From NCBI RefSeq assembly GCF_001648775.1, contig NZ_LVEJ01000025.1:1-64000 (forward strand): a stretch of 64,000 nt of DNA, given 5' to 3'. The stretch is from Pseudomonas fluorescens (GTDB lineage Bacteria; Pseudomonadota; Gammaproteobacteria; Pseudomonadales; Pseudomonadaceae). Of this stretch, positions 7,722 to 16,110 are shown one piece after another. Both the position numbers and the translations under genes were made by a program. The number at the start of each line of letters is the position of its first letter. Position 1 is the stretch's first letter. The notes under the pieces are model-generated. The model saw only the letters and a program-made list of their open reading frames with translations. It did not search any database and was not told the DNA's origin.

Positions 7722-8468
7722 GTGTCCAACGCCCTCAGCGCGGATGATGCTCCGCAGCCCCCTAAGGTGCTTACCACGCCACTGGAAATCTCCAGCAACC
7801 TGCGCCAACTGCAAGAAAGTCACGATCCGCTGATCATCACCTTCCATGAGCGCAGCCAGCGCTTCCAGAGCTACCTGATCAAAGTCGACCGCGACAGCGC
7901 TTCGATCGCTCTGGACGAAATGATCCCGCGCGATGGCGAACGCTTCCTGCTGGCCGGCGAACCGTTCCGGGTCGAAGGTTTTCACGAAGGTGTGCGCATT
8001 GCCTGGGAATGCACTGGCACGCTGAACATCGAAGAGTCCGAGGGTGATCGCTTTTACACCGGCGATTTGCCGACCGAAGTGGTTTATCACCAGCGTCGCA
8101 ATGCGTTCCGCGCAGCTTTGAAGCTGACTGATCTGGTCAGCGTCGAACTGGGTGGCGAAAAGCTCAAGGCGCCGATCAACGGCAAGCTGCTGGATATTTC
8201 CGCGACCGGGTGCAAGCTGCGTTTCGAAGGCGATATCACCGATCGCCTGCAACTGGGTCAGGTCTACGACCGCTTGATCGCCCCGCCGCTGTTCGGCAAC
8301 CAGCCGACCTCCGTTGAACTGCGTTATCTGCATTTCGAAGAAAAACTCAACATCACCTTTGCCGGTCTGCGCTTCCACAACATCAGTGGCCAGGCAGCCC
8401 GCAACGTTGAGCGTTTTGTTTATCAGTTGCAGCGTGAAGCACGGCGTTTCGATAAAGACGATCTCTGA
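7722..8468 (+). CDS. flgZ: Flagellar brake protein with PilZ domain (YcgR/FlgZ family)
   Basis: When it binds cyclic-di-GMP, this protein acts on the flagellar motor and slows swimming. The 248-residue protein has an N-terminal YcgR domain (about residues 18-115: EISSNLRQLQESHDPLIITFHERSQRFQSYLIKVD) and a C-terminal PilZ domain (about 118-235). The c-di-GMP contacts are visible: the RxxxR motif within YHQRRNAFRAAL and the DxSxxG motif DISATGCKL. The start is GTG at 7722 with GGAG upstream. The gene follows flgMN by 88 bases, as flgZ does in other pseudomonads, so it probably belongs to the flagellar regulon. Confidence 0.93.
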   Translation: MSNALSADDAPQPPKVLTTPLEISSNLRQLQESHDPLIITFHERSQRFQSYLIKVDRDSASIALDEMIPRDGERFLLAGEPFRVEGFHEGVRIAWECTGTLNIEESEGDRFYTGDLPTEVVYHQRRNAFRAALKLTDLVSVELGGEKLKAPINGKLLDISATGCKLRFEGDITDRLQLGQVYDRLIAPPLFGNQPTSVELRYLHFEEKLNITFAGLRFHNISGQAARNVERFVYQLQREARRFDKDDL

Positions 8469-8485
8469 TTCGCACGCCAACACAA

Positions 8486-8520
8486 AAAAGGGCAGCCCCG
8501 AATGGGACTGCCATTTTTTT
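8486..8520 (+). terminator. Terminator after flgZ
   Basis: A GGCAG(T)CCC-type stem with one bulged base is followed by eight T. It is placed 20 bases after the flgZ stop. Confidence 0.75.
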
Positions 8521-8552
8521 TGCCTCACGCAATAGCAGGACCGATAACTATC

Positions 8553-8584
8553 CTGTGGCGCGGGAGCTTGCTCCCGCGCCACAG
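8553..8584. repeat. Perfect 14-bp palindromic hairpin, REP-like variant
   Basis: CTGTGGCGCGGGAG (8553-8566), a CTTG loop, then its exact inverse (8571-8584). It resembles the GTGGGAGC-GCTCCCAC core of the local REPs but has a different arm and stands alone. It lies between two convergent genes and may also stop or protect transcripts. Confidence 0.7.
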
Positions 8585-8609
8585 TTAAAGCATCGTTTGG
8601 ACTACGGCG

Positions 8610-9998
8610 TCAGGGCCGCGCACCGCTGATGTCCGGCGTCGGTTTATCGCTGCCGTCATCCGGGTCAGGCACCACCGCCGGATCAGGCTGAATTTCAGGT
8701 TCTGCATCAGGTTGCGGTTCTGGCTCAGGCGCCACGGGATTCTGCATCTGCTCCTGCACCACTTGCTCATCCACGCGCGGGTCCAGTGCTGCCACCAGCG
8801 GCGAACTGGACATGCTGTCCGGCATCGCCACGTGATGCAGCGGTGCGTCGTCGACCTGGTGCAGATTGGTCACGGCTTTCGGCCGGATCCGCCACACCAG
8901 CACCAACGCGAAGAAGCTGAAAAACGCGTACAGGCTCTGGCTGCCGAACAACTTCATCAATACGCCTGCGAGCAACGGCCCGATGCTCGCGCCGACACCG
9001 TAAGTGACCAGCAGCATCGCCGTCAGCGACACCCGCCGATCACCTTCCACATGGTCATTGGAGAACGCCACCGCCAGCGGATACAAACAGAACTGCACCA
9101 GCGAACAGAGGAAGCCGACCCCGAACAACACTTCCAGCGGCACGTGCGGAAGGATCGCCAGCGGCAATGCCGCCACCGCGAGGAACCCGGCAAAGCAGCG
9201 AATCAGCAGCGCCCGATCATAACGGTCAGACAACCAGCCCAACGGCCACTGCACCAGCAAACCGGCAAAAATGCAGCTACCCATGAACAGACCGACCTGC
9301 TCGGTCGACAGCCCCTGTTGCGAGGCATACAACGGCGCCAGACCGTAGAACGAACCGATGATCAAACCGGCACCGAGCACCGTACTCAACGACTGCGGTA
9401 CCCGCTTGATAAAGAAGCGCGGCTCCATCGGTGCCGGATGCAACGGCGCCGGGTGAATCCGCCGGGTCAATGTCACTGGCACCAGACACAACGCGAAGCA
9501 CAGCGCGACCAGCATCAGCAGTTCCAGGCCGAGGCCCGGGTGCATGACCAGAATCAGTTGGCCGAGTACCAGCCCCAGATACGAGGCGATCATGTAACCA
9601 CTGAACACCAGCCCGCGCTGATTGGCGTCCGCCTGCTCGTTGAGCCAGCTCTCGATCACCATGTATTGGCACATCATGCCCAGACCGACGATGGTCCGCA
9701 GCACCAGCCACGCCGGCAGCCAGTCGACCAGACCATGACCGAGTACCGCCGCCCCGACGATCCCGGCACACGCCGAGTACGCACGAATATGGCCGACCCG
9801 GGCAATCAACCGGTGACCGATCTTGCCGCCCAGCACCAGGCCGAAATAGTTGGCCGCCATCAACGCACCGACCCACAGCCCATCAACATGGTCAGCGGCC
9901 AGGCGCAACGCCAGATAAGTCGATAGAAGGCCCGAGCCGATCAACATCATCAGCGAGGCGAAATACAGCGCTCGAAAGGATTTCCAGATTTGGCGCAT
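8610..9998 (-). CDS. MFS transporter
   Basis: This is a major facilitator superfamily permease of the inner membrane; substrate unknown. The 462-residue protein has about 12 hydrophobic segments over residues 10-385, starting with ASLMMLIGSGLLSTYLALRLA. It has the MFS loop signature in the second half (GWLSDRYDRALLIRC) and a GGKIGHRLIARVGHIR equivalent in the first half. The last 75 residues form an unusual acidic, Pro-rich cytoplasmic tail (EPEPQPDAEPEIQPDPAVVPDPDD) that is not part of the fold. The architecture resembles the YcaD-like MFS group, but that is a weak impression. The ATG at 9998 has GGAAC upstream. The gene lies 68 bases downstream of the glutamine synthetase homologue. Confidence 0.88.
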   Translation of the reverse strand: MRQIWKSFRALYFASLMMLIGSGLLSTYLALRLAADHVDGLWVGALMAANYFGLVLGGKIGHRLIARVGHIRAYSACAGIVGAAVLGHGLVDWLPAWLVLRTIVGLGMMCQYMVIESWLNEQADANQRGLVFSGYMIASYLGLVLGQLILVMHPGLGLELLMLVALCFALCLVPVTLTRRIHPAPLHPAPMEPRFFIKRVPQSLSTVLGAGLIIGSFYGLAPLYASQQGLSTEQVGLFMGSCIFAGLLVQWPLGWLSDRYDRALLIRCFAGFLAVAALPLAILPHVPLEVLFGVGFLCSLVQFCLYPLAVAFSNDHVEGDRRVSLTAMLLVTYGVGASIGPLLAGVLMKLFGSQSLYAFFSFFALVLVWRIRPKAVTNLHQVDDAPLHHVAMPDSMSSSPLVAALDPRVDEQVVQEQMQNPVAPEPEPQPDAEPEIQPDPAVVPDPDDGSDKPTPDISGARP

Positions 9999-10028
9999 CG
10001 GCGTTCCGAGCGGCTCCTTGCAGTAAGT

Positions 10029-10054
10029 ACCGGGCTATCAAACGATAGCCCGGT
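10029..10054. terminator. Intergenic hairpin between the glutamine synthetase homologue and the MFS gene
   Basis: ACCGGGCTATC and its exact inverse are separated by 4 bases, giving an 11-bp stem 13 bases after the upstream stop. There is no T-run, so it may attenuate or protect the mRNA end instead of terminating fully. Confidence 0.5.
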
Positions 10055-10066
10055 GGCGACGGTTCG

Positions 10067-11410
10067 TCAGGCCTGGGCTGCTAGAACGCGCCGTTCCCAG
10101 GGAGTGATTTCATCATAGAAGCTGGTCAACTCCAGGGTCTTCGAAGCGATGTAGCCTTCGATGAACTCCTGTCCGAACAGTTCCCTCGCCAATTGGCTAC
10201 GTTTCAGACGTTCGAGGGCGGCGTGCAAGGTACACGGCAGGGAAAGATTGTCCGGCACCTCGAATTCGCCCTGAATGGCCTCGGTCGGTTCCAACTCATG
10301 CTCGATCCCATGCAGCCCGGCGGCCAGACTGGCGGCGATCGCCAGGTACGGATTGGCATCGGCGCCCGGCAAGCGGTTTTCGACTCGACGAGCGACCGGC
10401 GAACTTGCCGGAATCCGCAGCCCCGCCGCCCGATTGTCGTGGGACCAGCAGGCGTTGTTCGGCGATGCATACGGATGGCACAGGCGCTGATAGGAGTTCA
10501 CGTTCGGGGCGAACAACGCGGTGAAATCGGCCATGCCCGCCTGTTGCCCACCGATGAAGTGGCGGAACATCGCGGTCGGCTCACCGTGCGCGTCACTGAA
10601 CACATTCTTGCCGCTGTTGATGTCGACGATGCTCTGGTGAATGTGCATTGAACTGCCCGGCGTGTGTGCCAGCGGTTTGGCCATGCACACCACGGTCAAG
10701 CCGTGCTTGAGCGCGACTTCCTTGAGCAGGTGTTTGAACAGGAATGTCTGGTCGGCAAGCAACAGCGGATCGCCGTGCAACAGATTGATCTCGAACTGGC
10801 TGACACCCATTTCGTGCATGAAGGTGTCGCGCGGCAGGCCGAGGGCGGCCATGCATTTATAGACTTCGCTGAAGAACGGCCGCAGACCGTTGTTGGAACT
10901 GACGCTGAACGCGGACAAGCCGTCTTCGCGACGACCGTCGAGGCCAACCGGTGGACGGAACGGCTGAGTCGGATCGGTGTTCGGCGCGAACACGAAAAAT
11001 TCCAGTTCAGTGGCCACCACCGGCGCCAGACCGCGCGCGGCATAACGCGCAATGACCGCTTTGAGTTGACCACGGGTCGAGAGGTTGGAGCTTTCGCCGG
11101 TCAGTTCATCGGCATCGCAAATGGCCAGGGCACGCGGGTCGTCACTCCATGGCAAGCGATGGATCTGGGTCGGTTCGGCAATCAGCGCGAGATCGCCGTC
11201 ATCGCTGCCGTAAAACCGCGCCGCTGGATAACCGCCCATGATGCATTGCAGCAACACGCCACGCGCCAGCTGCAAACGCCGCCCTTCGAGGAACCCCTCG
11301 GCGGTCATCACCTTGCCCCGTGGTACGCCGTTCAAATCCGGCGTGACACATTCAATCTCATCAATGCCCGTCAATCGCTGCGCGAGTGAACGCTGACCAT
11401 CGGTAGTCAT
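10067..11410 (-). CDS. Glutamine synthetase family protein (gamma-glutamyl-polyamine synthetase type)
   Basis: This is an ATP-dependent ligase of the GlnA fold. The 447-residue length and sequence fit the PuuA/SpuI branch, which joins glutamate to amines such as putrescine, rather than true GlnA. Visible motifs are the N-terminal beta-grasp (ECVTPDLNGVPRGKVM), the catalytic core VVATELEFFVF, FMHEMGVSQFEINLLHGDPLLLADQ, the ammonia/ATP site HTPGSSMHIHQSI, and NRAAGLRIPASSPVARRVENRLPGADANPYLAIAA. The adenylylation motif of GlnA (NLYDLPPEE) is not seen. ATG 11410 is chosen: AAGGA lies upstream and MTTDGQRSLAQRL is a natural start, although the frame runs 25 codons further. The substrate is inferred from family only. 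Confidence 0.88.
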   Translation of the reverse strand: MTTDGQRSLAQRLTGIDEIECVTPDLNGVPRGKVMTAEGFLEGRRLQLARGVLLQCIMGGYPAARFYGSDDGDLALIAEPTQIHRLPWSDDPRALAICDADELTGESSNLSTRGQLKAVIARYAARGLAPVVATELEFFVFAPNTDPTQPFRPPVGLDGRREDGLSAFSVSSNNGLRPFFSEVYKCMAALGLPRDTFMHEMGVSQFEINLLHGDPLLLADQTFLFKHLLKEVALKHGLTVVCMAKPLAHTPGSSMHIHQSIVDINSGKNVFSDAHGEPTAMFRHFIGGQQAGMADFTALFAPNVNSYQRLCHPYASPNNACWSHDNRAAGLRIPASSPVARRVENRLPGADANPYLAIAASLAAGLHGIEHELEPTEAIQGEFEVPDNLSLPCTLHAALERLKRSQLARELFGQEFIEGYIASKTLELTSFYDEITPWERRVLAAQA

Positions 11411-11508
11411 GACGCTATCCTTGTTATTGTGCGAGCCGCGAACGGCGACTCGTACAAAATAGGCTCCGGCTGTTCGGAATATCAAGCAGCGTCAAACAAA
11501 AACCCGTG

Positions 11509-12201
11509 TCACGGCAGATAAAGGCTGAACACCCCGCCGCCGAGCGGTCCGCCGTTGCTTATTTCGGTGCGACCTTCGACGCCATTGCGCTGATGCAGCG
11601 CCGCGATCCGGTTAGCGAAGTACAGGCCAAGCCCGGTGCTGCCGCTGCTGTGATTGATGCCCTGGACGTAATCGGCCTGACGCTCGAGCATCTCGGGCGG
11701 ATAACCGTCGCCGTCATCATTGATGCTCAGCACCAACTGCCCGGCTTCGTCGCTGACGGTGATCAGCAACGATTCGCGCGCATAACGAATCGCATTGTTG
11801 ATGCAGTTACCGAGCACCGAAGCGATCAGTTCACGGTCGAAGAAACCCAGCGGGCTCAGCGGATCGACTTCATAGGTGGCGATGATCCCGCGACTGGCAA
11901 ACACCTCTTGATGCGCGGCCAGTTGCGCCTCGATGAAATCGTCGAGCTCGTGATAGGCCGGTTGCAGCGGCATCTGGTTGACGCCGAGCTTGTACAGCCC
12001 GAGCAGTTGCACCAGCATGCCGTTGAGGTGGGCGAACTCGAAGTCAATCACGCCCTGCTCCGCGCCTTGCCGTTGTGCCTCAGGCAAGCGCGCCAGCCAT
12101 TGGCTGTGGGCCTGCATGAGCATGGCCAGCGAGTTCTTCATGTCGTGGACGGTGGAGGCGATCACCGTGGAAAAATCCAGAGCCTGCTCGTCGTGGTTCA
12201 T
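11509..12201 (-). CDS. Sensor histidine kinase (soluble, no input domain)
   Basis: This is the partner kinase of the upstream response regulator. The 230-residue protein has no membrane segment or sensor domain. His19 in the H-box (STVHDMKNSLAML) is the likely phosphorylation site. A HATPase domain follows with N-box GNCINNAIRYA (about residues 131-141), G1 motif DDGDGYPPE (162-170) and G2 GSTGLGLYFANRIA (187-200). The ATG at 12201 overlaps the stop of the regulator gene in an ATGA arrangement, so the two are translationally coupled. With no sensor domain, the kinase probably receives its signal from another protein or acts in reverse as a phosphatase. Confidence 0.9.
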   Translation of the reverse strand: MNHDEQALDFSTVIASTVHDMKNSLAMLMQAHSQWLARLPEAQRQGAEQGVIDFEFAHLNGMLVQLLGLYKLGVNQMPLQPAYHELDDFIEAQLAAHQEVFASRGIIATYEVDPLSPLGFFDRELIASVLGNCINNAIRYARESLLITVSDEAGQLVLSINDDGDGYPPEMLERQADYVQGINHSSGSTGLGLYFANRIAALHQRNGVEGRTEISNGGPLGGGVFSLYLP

Positions 12202-13802
12202 TCGCCAAACGCCTTGCTTTTCAGCTTCTGATAACGCGCAAAACGCGCGTCGGTGTCGGGCATCAGGCCGACCATTTTCAGGCAGGCCCGACATTCTTCC
12301 AGCTCCGCCGACGGCACACTGGTGTCGGTGCCATGCAGCAGCGACTGGGCCATGTTCAGCGCGATACTGATGTTCTTCGGTTGCATCTTCAGCGCCTTGC
12401 GGAAGACCTCGCGAGCCTCCACCAGATTGCCGGTCTTGTACACGCGCACGCCCTGGCGGTTGAGGTCGGCGGCAGCGTTGCTCGAACTGAGGATCGTCGG
12501 GTCGTCGGTGAGCTTGGCAATGTCTTTCATCACCGCAGGGTCATCACCGTAGATCTCCGCGCAGCTCTTGAGCATCGAGGTGCCCGCCTCGGCCTGACCG
12601 AGCATCTGCAACTGTTTGGCGACCAACAACGCCGCTTCCGGGCTCATGAACTGCTCCATGCCGTCGAGACGCAGCATCGCCTGCTCGGTGAGCTTGTCAG
12701 CGGTTTCGGCATCGTTGAGCAGCAGGCTGGTGGCCTTCATCAGGCGCGCACGAATCTGCAGGCCGGGGTCGCTCGGGTTCTCTTTGGCCACGGCACTGAG
12801 GGTGGTGTTGATCTCCAGCCGCGTGCGCGTATCGAGTCCGCGCTCACTGCCCTTGCTGATCAGCGCGTGAGCCAGCCCGAGATTGCTTTCCGGATCCTTG
12901 AAGCGCGACTGCGCACCTTGCGCCACGGCCTGACGATAAGCACGCGAAGCGGTGTCGAAATCCTCGTTGGCCATCGCCAGTTTGCCGAGCAAGGCCTGGC
13001 GACGCACCGCCAGTGGCGACAAGCGAATCGCCTCTTCCAGCACCCGCTGCGCACCTTTGGTGTCGCCCTCGGCAACCAGCACGTCGGCCATGCCGTCATA
13101 CAACGACGGCATCATCGGAAATACTTTCAGCGCTTTCTCATAGACGCCTTTGGCCTGCGCCACCTGACCGCGCTTGAACAGCAACTTGCCCAACCCGGCA
13201 AACGCCCACGGCAATGGCCGGTCGGCGATGATGCTGTCGTAAAGGCGTTCCAGCGCTTCGTTCTGGTTCATGTCGCGCAACGCATCGGCGCGGTAGCGCA
13301 GGCACAGCGGCGAATAACGAATGTCCTGCTTGCACAGGGCGATGCACGCGTTGAGCACCTCGACCGGTTTGCCACGATCAAGGGCTTGCAGAATCGGTTT
13401 GAGCAACGTCTTGCGTTGCTCCAGACGCTCCAGGCGCTGCGCCAGGCCGGAACGGTTGAACGGTTTGGTCAGGTACGCATCCGGCTCATGCTCCAGGGCA
13501 CTGAGCACCATCGCCTGACTGGTCTCGGCGGTGACCATGACGAACACCGCCTCATGGCTGATCAGCTTTTCCAGCATCAAGTCTTCGAGCACCTGCTGGC
13601 CGTTCTTCTTGCCATCGCCGAGATGGAAATCCTGCAGGATGAAATCATAGGACTTCTGCGCACACATCTTCAGCGCCTGCTCACCGGTATCCGCAGTGTC
13701 GACGTCCTTGACGCCCAGCTCACGCAGCATCGAACGCACGGAACTGCGGAAATCCGAGAAATCATCGACGATCAGAAAACTCTTTTGGTGATACGACAGC
13801 AT
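12198..13802 (-). CDS. Response regulator with C-terminal TPR repeats
   Basis: The 534-residue protein has an N-terminal receiver (residues about 7-125). Phospho-acceptor Asp58 lies in FILQDFHLGDG, with Thr91 (VTAE) and Lys113 (YLTKPF) completing the site. The rest, about residues 140-520, is a chain of helical tetratricopeptide repeats (for example WAFAGLGKLLFKRGQVAQAKGVYEKALKVFP and LNRQGVRVYKTGNLVEAREVFRKALKMQP). There is no DNA-binding domain, so output is probably through protein binding. The ATG at 13802 (MLSYHQKSFLIVDD) has GGAAA upstream. The kinase gene overlaps its stop by ATGA. The role is unknown; TPR receivers of this type occur next to flagellar or chemotaxis genes in pseudomonads. 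Confidence 0.9.
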   Translation of the reverse strand: MLSYHQKSFLIVDDFSDFRSSVRSMLRELGVKDVDTADTGEQALKMCAQKSYDFILQDFHLGDGKKNGQQVLEDLMLEKLISHEAVFVMVTAETSQAMVLSALEHEPDAYLTKPFNRSGLAQRLERLEQRKTLLKPILQALDRGKPVEVLNACIALCKQDIRYSPLCLRYRADALRDMNQNEALERLYDSIIADRPLPWAFAGLGKLLFKRGQVAQAKGVYEKALKVFPMMPSLYDGMADVLVAEGDTKGAQRVLEEAIRLSPLAVRRQALLGKLAMANEDFDTASRAYRQAVAQGAQSRFKDPESNLGLAHALISKGSERGLDTRTRLEINTTLSAVAKENPSDPGLQIRARLMKATSLLLNDAETADKLTEQAMLRLDGMEQFMSPEAALLVAKQLQMLGQAEAGTSMLKSCAEIYGDDPAVMKDIAKLTDDPTILSSSNAAADLNRQGVRVYKTGNLVEAREVFRKALKMQPKNISIALNMAQSLLHGTDTSVPSAELEECRACLKMVGLMPDTDARFARYQKLKSKAFGE

Positions 13803-14012
13803 CGAAGATTTCCAGGCAATTGAAGTGAGGGCAATTTCAGGCGCGCAGATGATAGCTGCCGGCCAAATGCTATCAAGCGAATTCACGCGACTTTTAAGTC
13901 ACCGAGTGGGTTATCGGCCACAAGTGGCGTTCTCTGAAGCCGGCGCTTCAAGATTCCTCGCGCAGCGATTACCCTGCGCGGCTTCTTGGCTTTCCACTAC
14001 AAGGTTTATCTC

Positions 14013-15374
14013 GTGTACATCAAAGGACGTTGCATCGTGTCCGTCTGTGCGCTGCTGTTTTTCCAGCAGGCGACGGCGGCCGGAATGGATTGTGCGAAAG
14101 CGGTGAGTGCGGCGGAGAACGCTGTTTGTGCGGATAAAGGGTTGTATGCGCTGGATGCGCAGATGGGCGCTACTTACAGCAAACTCATGAAGACCAGTCT
14201 AGATACAAAAGCCAAGCTGAAAAGTACTCAACAGCTTTGGCTAAAGGACCGCAACCAATGCGCGGAGGATGTCAGTTGCCTGAATCAGCGTTATCGCGAA
14301 CGCCTGGAATCGCTGCAAGCGCAATGGATCGATACGCTGGCGTATTCGCCCGACGAGATAGACAAACAGGTGATGGCGCAACTGCAGCAGCGTATTGAGG
14401 CAGCGAGCAAGGCTGACCCCGAGTTCGCTCTGGAAAAAACCCTTGATGCATTCACGGTAAGCCTCGATAAAACGTCTTTCGCCGGCATCCCCGATGACGA
14501 CGAACAAACGCACTTTCCCGAGACGATCCCGAAAGGGGTAAGCCAGCGTGAATGGAAGGCATTAATTGCGTCCAACATCACCGGGGCCGCCGACACAGGT
14601 CAGACGACTTATATCCTCACTGATCTGGATGGCGATGGACTGCGCGACCTGATCGTTGAAACGTATTCCGGCGGTACAGGGTTGTTCTCGTATACCGAAA
14701 CCTGGCGCGGCATGGGCAACAGGTTCACCAGAAGGGGCGCCGAAGCGGCTCTCGAAGCCAACGCCGAGACAACCCTTTTCTACACCAATGATCGCGGCGC
14801 CAACCAAGCGGTCAACTGGATCAAGGTGAATGGGAAAATCTACGCCGCCTACCGAGACAGTGCCTACGGTGTCGATAAGGTCTATCTGCTCAATCCCCTG
14901 CAGATCAACCGTCAGGTCCCGACAATAACGGTGCGGTATCGTTATGAACTGAACGTGCCTCGCACTCAGGCAAATCAGGACAACCCAACAGCCTACGAAC
15001 TGGAACCGTCCGTGCAAAAAGCGCTCATGCAAGGCTTGGCCAAGATAGGCAATAACCAAACAACGAACTCCAAACCGATCTGCCCAATCCCTGCGTCAGG
15101 CCCCGGGGACGACGACTATTACAGTTACGGTGCAAGTTATTACGCAATTGAACCTGTCGCTGACGTTCCGGTGATCCTCGGCAATGACTGTTTCATCGCC
15201 AGACTGATCAATTGGTACGGCTCCTACGATGAAAAATCCGGGCTGTTTGCTCAACTGACGTTGCGTAAGCCTGGGTCTGAAGAACAGGCACAAAGTTACA
15301 CGGTCAATGGCCGCCGCCACATTACCCAAGTCAGCACTTCGATAGGCAAGGCTGAGGGTGGCGCGGCAAACTAG
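14013..15374 (+). CDS. Secreted protein with LprI-like (DUF1311) domain
   Basis: The product of about 453 residues begins with a signal peptide (CIVSVCALLFFQQATAA). A Cys-rich helical LprI/DUF1311-type domain follows (residues about 24-105: MDCAKAVSAAENAVCADKGLYALDAQM, TQQLWLKDRNQCAEDVSCLNQRYRERL). This domain occurs in periplasmic lysozyme-inhibitor-like proteins. The remaining 340 residues contain a stretch resembling an EF-hand/FG-GAP calcium loop (DLDGDGLRDLIVETYSGG) and otherwise show no family I recognise. The start is uncertain: GTG 14013 gives a well-formed signal peptide behind AAGG, and TTG 13986 is the alternative. It is monocistronic with a strong terminator. Function unknown; envelope location is likely. 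Confidence 0.75.
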   Translation: MYIKGRCIVSVCALLFFQQATAAGMDCAKAVSAAENAVCADKGLYALDAQMGATYSKLMKTSLDTKAKLKSTQQLWLKDRNQCAEDVSCLNQRYRERLESLQAQWIDTLAYSPDEIDKQVMAQLQQRIEAASKADPEFALEKTLDAFTVSLDKTSFAGIPDDDEQTHFPETIPKGVSQREWKALIASNITGAADTGQTTYILTDLDGDGLRDLIVETYSGGTGLFSYTETWRGMGNRFTRRGAEAALEANAETTLFYTNDRGANQAVNWIKVNGKIYAAYRDSAYGVDKVYLLNPLQINRQVPTITVRYRYELNVPRTQANQDNPTAYELEPSVQKALMQGLAKIGNNQTTNSKPICPIPASGPGDDDYYSYGASYYAIEPVADVPVILGNDCFIARLINWYGSYDEKSGLFAQLTLRKPGSEEQAQSYTVNGRRHITQVSTSIGKAEGGAAN

Positions 15375-15392
15375 CCAGCGGTGACTGGAACG

Positions 15393-15430
15393 AAAAAGCC
15401 CCGGCAGACCATTCTGCGCGGGGCTTTTTT
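15393..15430. terminator. Bidirectional terminator between convergent genes
   Basis: An AAAAAGCCCC...GGGGCTTTTT stem with an inner GCAG/CTGC pairing has A-run and T-run on the two sides. It serves the gene ending at 15374 and the minus-strand gene ending at 15436. Confidence 0.85.
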
Positions 15431-15435
15431 GCAAG

Positions 15436-16110
15436 CTACTTTTGTAAGGTGTCGGAGAAACTCGTCCGAATATCGGTAAGCTCTCCGGCAGAATATTTTA
15501 CCGCCACGAAGTAAGGAAGCAGACTCTCAACGAAAAAATGAAATGACGACCAGGTTACGACAGTGAACATAATAAACCCTGCCATCGCGACACCTACGTT
15601 AATCCAACTAAACGGAAGCACTATCAATATCGCCAAAAAAATAATCAAAAATAAATCAGCAAGCGATCGAATCCGCCCTATCTTTTTTTGATTTCGCTCT
15701 ATCTCGACTTTTGCACCAAGTCCAAGCGCGCGCCGACGAACCTCATCATGCTTTCGCTCATGAAATATAATGGTCATTTCAACAATCAAAAGCTGAAAGT
15801 CAGCTTTCAAAGTGAACATATAGAAAAGCCCCTCTGAAAGCTTGCGTGCTAGCCAAATAACAAATACGACAAACGCAATTGAATATAGAACCTCCAACAT
15901 AGTCAACGAAGGGATAGCCCCATCCGACATATCTATAATGGATTTTAGTTTTACATTTGCCAAGCCTTCCAAAACATTTGAAGCTTTTCCTTCGCCTGCG
16001 ACTCGAACGCACACGACATAAAATATCCAGCTAAATATATTAGCTAGTCCGAATTTAAAGCCCAGCTCCTCGTCGTAGCGCGCCTTGCAATACTCAATGA
16101 GCTTTTCCAT
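15436..16110 (-). CDS. Hypothetical four-helix membrane protein of an A+T-rich gene pair
   Basis: No known family recognised. The 224-residue protein has four likely membrane helices: ANIFSWIFYVVCVRVAG (about residues 24-40), LEVLYSIAFVVFVIWLA (72-88), and two near the end (LFLIIFLAILIVLPFSW and VGVAMAGFIMFTVVTWSSF). Between helices 2 and 3 is a charged, helical cytoplasmic loop of about 60 residues (HERKHDEVRRRALGLGAKVEIERNQKKIGRIR). Codon use is clearly A+T-richer than the neighbours, with many AAA, ATA and TTT codons, which suggests transfer. Its ATG shares a base with the TGA of the upstream gene, so the two are coupled. A GTG one codon earlier is also possible. The soluble-partner-plus-membrane layout resembles two-gene phage-defence modules, but this is only an inference. 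Confidence 0.7.
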   Translation of the reverse strand: MEKLIEYCKARYDEELGFKFGLANIFSWIFYVVCVRVAGEGKASNVLEGLANVKLKSIIDMSDGAIPSLTMLEVLYSIAFVVFVIWLARKLSEGLFYMFTLKADFQLLIVEMTIIFHERKHDEVRRRALGLGAKVEIERNQKKIGRIRSLADLFLIIFLAILIVLPFSWINVGVAMAGFIMFTVVTWSSFHFFVESLLPYFVAVKYSAGELTDIRTSFSDTLQK

